Below are positions 5,123 through 8,268 of a stretch of 8,268 nucleotides of DNA, piece by piece. The position numbers and the translations under genes were made by a program. Within the stretch, counting starts at the first letter, position 1. The number at the start of each line of letters is the position of its first letter. The DNA is from Actinomycetota bacterium. GTDB lineage: Bacteria; Actinomycetota; Actinomycetes; Actinomycetales; Microbacteriaceae. Below the pieces are notes generated by a model, which saw only the letters and a program-made list of their open reading frames with translations, was not told where the DNA came from and did no database searches. The stretch is from NCBI GenBank assembly GCA_009703465.1, contig WLGC01000028.1:1-8268 (forward strand), written 5' to 3'.

Positions 5123-7984
5123 CTAGTCCCTGAGTGTTATTGTGACGCGCCTCACGGAACTTGCAACACTTCGCTCCTGGCTGCTCCTGAAACCGCTAAC
5201 AAAGAGCTTTTGCTTTAGGTTCTTCGTCACATAGTTGCAAGCATTGACAGCACGCTGTCGAGATAGCCACCTGTCAGTAGATAGAACCGTCGGCCCTTCA
5301 GTGAAGCCAATGCATTCTATTGTTCTGTAATCGCTGTAGGTTCTCATAAACAGTCGAATTCTTGCCGCAATAGCAGCAGTGATTACAGGAGACCCGTCAA
5401 TAAAATTTCCAATTGTCACAGTGACCGGAGGGCGCTTTGTAACTTTTACTGAAAGTGGGATCAAAGTTGTTTTTCCACCTACTGAAGAAATTCTGAGTTG
5501 AGCCTTTGACACTCCTACAAAACGCGGACTAGGGGTGAACTTTACGCTTCCGTCAGAAAGAATTTCCCATTTACCTTGATTCGGAACTGCAAGGGGTGCA
5601 ATTGCGCAAAGGGAGCTCTGAAGGTTGACGAGGCAGATCTCACCAGAGCCGAGTTCTAAGTCGTCTAAAACAACTGCGGTTCGATTGTTTGTCTCTTTGG
5701 ATTTCGATGCTTCTGTATCAACTTGATCTCCGCCGATTCCCGGAGCAAGCACTATGACCGTGATGGGCTCTTCGTCGATTGCACCCAGTGCATCTGATGC
5801 TCTAAGGGTGACCGTGGCAGTGCCAAAGAATGCAGTCAAGGCTACAAAAGTGACCGATCCGTTTGGATTCAGTGTCCAATTTCCAACCCCAGCGACTGTC
5901 ACGGTGTTTCCGCACCTACCGGTAGCAGAATCCACCAAGCAAAGAGTAGGTATACCTACCGCTATTACCTCTGGATGCAAGATTTTCGGAATAGTTGCAG
6001 TTGTTGTTCCATTTGCTGGTCCGACAATTGGGCTCATCGCTCTTGAACCTCCCCCAGATGGGGTCGAATTGTTTTGTCCCACAGTAATTGCAAACGTGCG
6101 AACAACGTTTTGAGCTGCCGAGTATGTTGAGTCGCCCGCTTGGCTTGCTGTAATTGTGCAGTTACCTGCTGAAACAAATGTGATAGTAAAACTTGACACA
6201 GTGCAGATTGATTGAGTGGAACTGCTTAGTGACACAGTTAATCCAGATGTTGCCGTCGGTGCCACAGTCAGAGTTGAAGCTGACAAAAGTTGATCTGCCG
6301 GCGGAGAGAAAGTAATAGTTTGTGAGGTTAGAGAGGGAGCGCTCACTAAGAAGCTCTGATTAACGTTTGAAGCAGGAGCGATTGAGCCGTTACCTGCCTG
6401 ACTAGCGCGAATTTGACAGGTCCCAGCTGTGCTTAGAGTTGTGATGCTCAGTCCACTCACAGTGCAAATGGATGGGGTTAATGAAGTCAGTGTGACTGTG
6501 AGACCAGAGCTTGCTGTCGCGCCGGATGCAAAAGTAGCACCAGTTGATTTGCTTCCAGGATTGTTGAAAGTGATTGTCTGAGAGGTCAGAGTTGAAACAG
6601 GGAACTCTTGAGTCACCGCAATGGCGGCAGCAAAGGTGGAGTTACCGGGCTGCGTGGATGTAATCGAACAGGTACCGACGGCAACAGTCGTTATATCCAG
6701 TCCAGACACTGTACAGATACCAGTGGTGTTGGAAACAAGCGAAACCGTCAGTCCGGACGATGCAACTGCCCCGGAAGGAAAAGTTTGTGAGGGAGCTTTG
6801 GCATTGGGGTTCGCGAATGTAATTTGCTGAGCTGTTGGCACAACTGTTATTGCCAAGCTGTACGCTGCGACGCTGGAGGTTAATCCGTCTCCAACCTTAA
6901 ACCCGACAGAATCGCTGGTAGCTCCGCTGTTTGGCGTGTACCTCAGTTTTCCTGCGTCAAGGTCGGAGTAGCTGATTATTTGATTCAAGGTGACCGGCAC
7001 CCACGTGGATCCGCTTAGATACTCTAAAACTCCATTTGACGGCAAAGTTGTTATCTGAATGTTGGCCCATGGGTTGTTATCTGGATCAGAGTAAGTTCCA
7101 AAATCAAATTTAGTTAACTCTCGCGCGACGTTAGGAGCAACGTTTAAAGTGTCATCCCCAGCAACTGGAGGACTGTTGAAATTGTTACTAGTAGAAGTTG
7201 TCGAGATTGTATTTGAACCCTCTGTCCAGGGAAAACCGACTCCAAACTCAAGTCCATAAAAGTTAGTTCCGCCACTGCCGGCGTTGTCTGTTCCATGTTT
7301 GATAGTTACTGTAGAAAGATAGTCGTACTTTACCTGAACTCTTCCTTTGGTATACGCACCAGAGGTTGTGGTGTAATTTGCACCGCTAAAATTGTTAACG
7401 AACTGAACTAAGTTTCCACTTGGATTTGAAACACTAAGCGTTGTGTTTGTCGAGAGAGTATATGACTGGAATCCAGAAAATTGTGTGAACTGATTGCTGC
7501 CACCCGAAGTATCTAAGTCATATGAATTGATAAAGACATTCTGCAAAGTTACCAATGTTCCCGTGTTGACCGCGGTGTAGCTGCCTCCTTCATAAAAACT
7601 AAATTTGAAAGTCACGGACTGTGCGCCGCTTGTGTCTAGATCAGTTTCAAAAACTTCTTTATCAGCAACAGCTCCTCCTCCATCAAACTTATCCACGGTG
7701 GCACCGTTCGTGATGGCAAGGGTTTCAATGACGGCATCAATTACAAGGCCGCTGATAGTTGCGACATTACGATAAACAACTATGTCGTTTACTGCTTTAC
7801 CCGCAGATGAATTAGTTTGCCGAATAATCTGAACGGTTGCATCCTCATCGAACTTGAGCTTCACGCCGGTGGCGTCAACCGTGGCCGCTCCGGCAGGAAT
7901 TGATAGCCCAACAAAAGCCACTGTGGCAGACAGAATTATGGCTAAAAACTTGGTGAAGAGGTTTCTTGATTTTTTGGCGTGCAC
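5123..7984 (-). CDS. Large secreted multidomain surface protein: Ig-like repeats, CshA-type repeats, OmpA-like C-terminus
   Basis: The 953 aa product starts with a Sec signal peptide: lysine-rich MHAKKSRNLFTK, a hydrophobic core (about 13-29) and an AGA cleavage motif near residues 33-34. The order after that is as follows. Residues 36-270 form a beta-rich, cysteine-free region I cannot assign, with two DLDTSG motifs (115-120, 156-161). Residues 272-382 resemble a cadherin-like repeat (PPVAGDDT; YSDPDNNPWANI). Three Ig-like repeats follow (386-635). After a Ser/Gly/Pro linker come two CshA-type fibril-like repeats (660-748, 769-848). Residues 852-953 resemble an OmpA/peptidoglycan-binding domain (LSTDRWLSRQRAVNACNYV; SSVRRVTITL). 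There is no LPXTG sorting signal or C-terminal membrane helix. A non-covalently wall-bound surface or adhesion protein is my inference. The GTG start has GAAGGG (7991-7996) six bases upstream. Confidence 0.85.
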   Translation of the reverse strand: MHAKKSRNLFTKFLAIILSATVAFVGLSIPAGAATVDATGVKLKFDEDATVQIIRQTNSSAGKAVNDIVVYRNVATISGLVIDAVIETLAITNGATVDKFDGGGAVADKEVFETDLDTSGAQSVTFKFSFYEGGSYTAVNTGTLVTLQNVFINSYDLDTSGGSNQFTQFSGFQSYTLSTNTTLSVSNPSGNLVQFVNNFSGANYTTTSGAYTKGRVQVKYDYLSTVTIKHGTDNAGSGGTNFYGLEFGVGFPWTEGSNTISTTSTSNNFNSPPVAGDDTLNVAPNVARELTKFDFGTYSDPDNNPWANIQITTLPSNGVLEYLSGSTWVPVTLNQIISYSDLDAGKLRYTPNSGATSDSVGFKVGDGLTSSVAAYSLAITVVPTAQQITFANPNAKAPSQTFPSGAVASSGLTVSLVSNTTGICTVSGLDITTVAVGTCSITSTQPGNSTFAAAIAVTQEFPVSTLTSQTITFNNPGSKSTGATFASGATASSGLTVTLTSLTPSICTVSGLSITTLSTAGTCQIRASQAGNGSIAPASNVNQSFLVSAPSLTSQTITFSPPADQLLSASTLTVAPTATSGLTVSLSSSTQSICTVSSFTITFVSAGNCTITASQAGDSTYSAAQNVVRTFAITVGQNNSTPSGGGSRAMSPIVGPANGTTTATIPKILHPEVIAVGIPTLCLVDSATGRCGNTVTVAGVGNWTLNPNGSVTFVALTAFFGTATVTLRASDALGAIDEEPITVIVLAPGIGGDQVDTEASKSKETNNRTAVVLDDLELGSGEICLVNLQSSLCAIAPLAVPNQGKWEILSDGSVKFTPSPRFVGVSKAQLRISSVGGKTTLIPLSVKVTKRPPVTVTIGNFIDGSPVITAAIAARIRLFMRTYSDYRTIECIGFTEGPTVLSTDRWLSRQRAVNACNYVTKNLKQKLFVSGFRSSQERSVASSVRRVTITLRD
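5441..6007 (-). repeat. Two CshA-type repeats inside the surface protein gene
   Basis: Residues 660-748 (5741-6007) fit the CshA-type fibril pattern: CLVDSATGRCGNTVTVAGVG, then NPNGSVTF, then a phenylalanine and GTATVTLRASD. Residues 769-848 (5441-5680) are a more degenerate copy: ICLVNLQSSLC, GKWEILSDGSVKFTPSPRF. Both keep two cysteines nine residues apart (682/691 and 784/793). A short polar linker (about 750-768) separates them. In streptococcal CshA such repeats build surface fibrils; with only two copies here they more likely act as a stalk. Confidence 0.7.
6080..6829 (-). repeat. Three tandem Ig-like repeats inside the surface protein gene
   Basis: Three units of about 80 codons encode residues 386-464 (6593-6829), 468-548 (6341-6583) and 554-635 (6080-6325). 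Each follows one pattern: QxITFxxP at the start, SSGLTVxL or TSGLTVSL in the middle, ICTVS, GxC, a QxGxxxxAxA stretch, then a phenylalanine near the end. Each unit has one cysteine pair (424/439, 507/523, 594/609). The units have diverged at DNA level, so they are old duplications, not a recent expansion. Repeats of this type are common in secreted actinobacterial proteins and probably act as spacer or adhesive modules. Confidence 0.85.
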
Positions 7985-7990
7985 TTTGAG

Positions 7991-7996
7991 CCCTTC
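7991..7996 (-). promoter_or_regulatory. Ribosome binding site deciding the GTG start of the surface protein
   Basis: GAAGGG lies six bases before the GTG at 7984. It supports this start because the lysine-rich signal-peptide N-region begins right there and no other in-frame methionine follows within the signal peptide. Confidence 0.6.
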
Positions 7997-8021
7997 GAGA
8001 CAGACAGTGCTTAAACGCTAA

Positions 8022-8048
8022 TTTATATACTTTTTAGAATATTCGGAA
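8022..8048 (-). promoter_or_regulatory. Candidate promoter of the surface protein gene
   Basis: On the minus strand, TATAAA (8022-8027) within GTATATAAATT is a good -10 candidate about 38 bases before the start codon. The -35 side is weak: TTCCGA (8043-8048) lies 15 bases upstream and matches the TTGACA consensus at only three positions. The -35 region coincides with a repeated palindromic motif, so the promoter may depend on or be blocked by a bound regulator. Transcription could also come from rlmN, 110 bp upstream on the same strand. Confidence 0.4.
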
Positions 8049-8076
8049 TAGGTGGATAGCCCCCTATATTCGGAAT
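8039..8076. repeat. Direct repeat of an 11-bp near-palindrome; candidate operator
   Basis: ATATTCGGAAT occurs at 8039-8049 and again at 8066-8076, an offset of 27 bp. The first copy is a perfect inverted repeat, TATTC-G-GAATA (8040-8050); the second keeps ATTC-G-GAAT. Between them lies a further small palindrome, ATAG-CCCC-CTAT (8056-8067). A third partial copy, TATTCGG (8096-8102), covers the rlmN stop and may be chance. The first copy overlaps the -35 region of the candidate promoter. The regulator is unknown; a terminator is unlikely because no T run follows on either side. Confidence 0.4.
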
Positions 8077-8094
8077 CGCACACATCCTAGGCCA

Positions 8095-8268
8095 CTATTC
8101 GGCCGCAGCCAGCTGCCCGCAGGCTCCATCAATCTCTTTACCGCGGGTATCGCGAAGGGTGGTTGGCACACCGGCTTTTTCTAGGCGTCGAACAAACTCG
8201 TTTTGCACGGCTGGCTCAGAGGCTGTCCAAACCGATCCTGGAGTTGGATTTAGTGGAATTGGGTTTAC
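8095..8268 (-). CDS. rlmN: 23S rRNA (adenine(2503)-C2)-methyltransferase, C-terminal fragment
   Basis: The last 57 codons of a gene that continues beyond the right edge read as the C-terminus of the radical-SAM enzyme RlmN. This enzyme methylates C2 of A2503 in 23S rRNA, and in E. coli also A37 of some tRNAs. Visible family segments are [12 protein letters not shown] at the start of the fragment, [12 protein letters not shown], and [17 protein letters not shown] near the end. The cysteine in GACGQL (codon 8119-8121) matches the catalytic C-terminal cysteine that is transiently methylated in the family (Cys355 in E. coli). The gene ends with TAG at 8095-8097. No clear terminator follows before the surface protein gene, only the palindromic repeat region. 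It is too short for a standard open-reading-frame cutoff but is a clear match. Confidence 0.92.
   Translation of the reverse strand, partial: VNPIPLNPTPGSVWTASEPAVQNEFVRRLEKAGVPTTLRDTRGKEIDGACGQLAAAE

Noticed and set aside
5754..6113. 119-codon open frame on the plus strand, opposite the CshA-type repeat region
   Set aside because: It lies wholly antisense to a well-supported gene, has no clear ribosome site, and its composition is the mirror of the repeat-rich coding strand.
6080..6829. Tandem repeats considered as a CRISPR array or recent repeat expansion
   Set aside because: The period is about 80 codons, in frame, protein-level and diverged; there are no short identical repeats with unique spacers.

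Overview
The window reads as chromosomal DNA of a high-level Actinobacteria lineage with fairly balanced base composition. A freshwater Microbacteriaceae such as the Rhodoluna/Aquiluna (Luna) group is my best guess. The reasons are the actinobacterial-type GalU and RlmN sequences, frequent GTG starts, tight gene packing, and a secreted protein joining Ig-like repeats, CshA-type repeats and an OmpA-like C-terminus. This assignment is inference from protein style, not from a search.

Layout. From the left edge, two plus-strand genes form the end of an operon. The first is a glycosyltransferase (GT8 type) whose 5' end lies outside the window and whose visible N-terminus looks like the tail of a polysaccharide pyruvyl transferase. 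The second, overlapping it by one base, is galU. Facing them on the minus strand is a second cluster, in transcription order: a luciferase-like flavin monooxygenase, a 10-TM EamA/DMT transporter, and a GT2 glycosyltransferase. The GT2 and galU coding regions overlap tail to tail by 39 bp, and galU's intrinsic terminator lies inside that junction. Upstream of the monooxygenase, also on the minus strand, is a large (953 aa) secreted multidomain protein. At the right edge is the 3' end of rlmN, again on the minus strand.

How the genes fit together. The left half is envelope glycan metabolism: GalU supplies UDP-glucose, a GT8 enzyme typically uses UDP-hexoses, the pyruvyl-transferase-like segment suggests decoration of a wall polymer, and the GT2 enzyme resembles those that build teichoic-acid-like or capsular glycans. 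The large secreted protein is probably surface exposed and held to peptidoglycan non-covalently by its OmpA-like domain. The monooxygenase and transporter have no evident link to glycans. rlmN is a housekeeping gene.

There are no mobile elements, CRISPR arrays, tRNAs or rRNAs that I can see, and no gene-free stretch longer than about 110 bp. I found no convincing new defence or mobile system. The most unusual items are the terminator hairpin that encodes the same tripeptide at the C-termini of two convergent proteins, the possible pyruvyl-transferase/GT8 fusion, and the architecture and cysteine pairing of the secreted protein.
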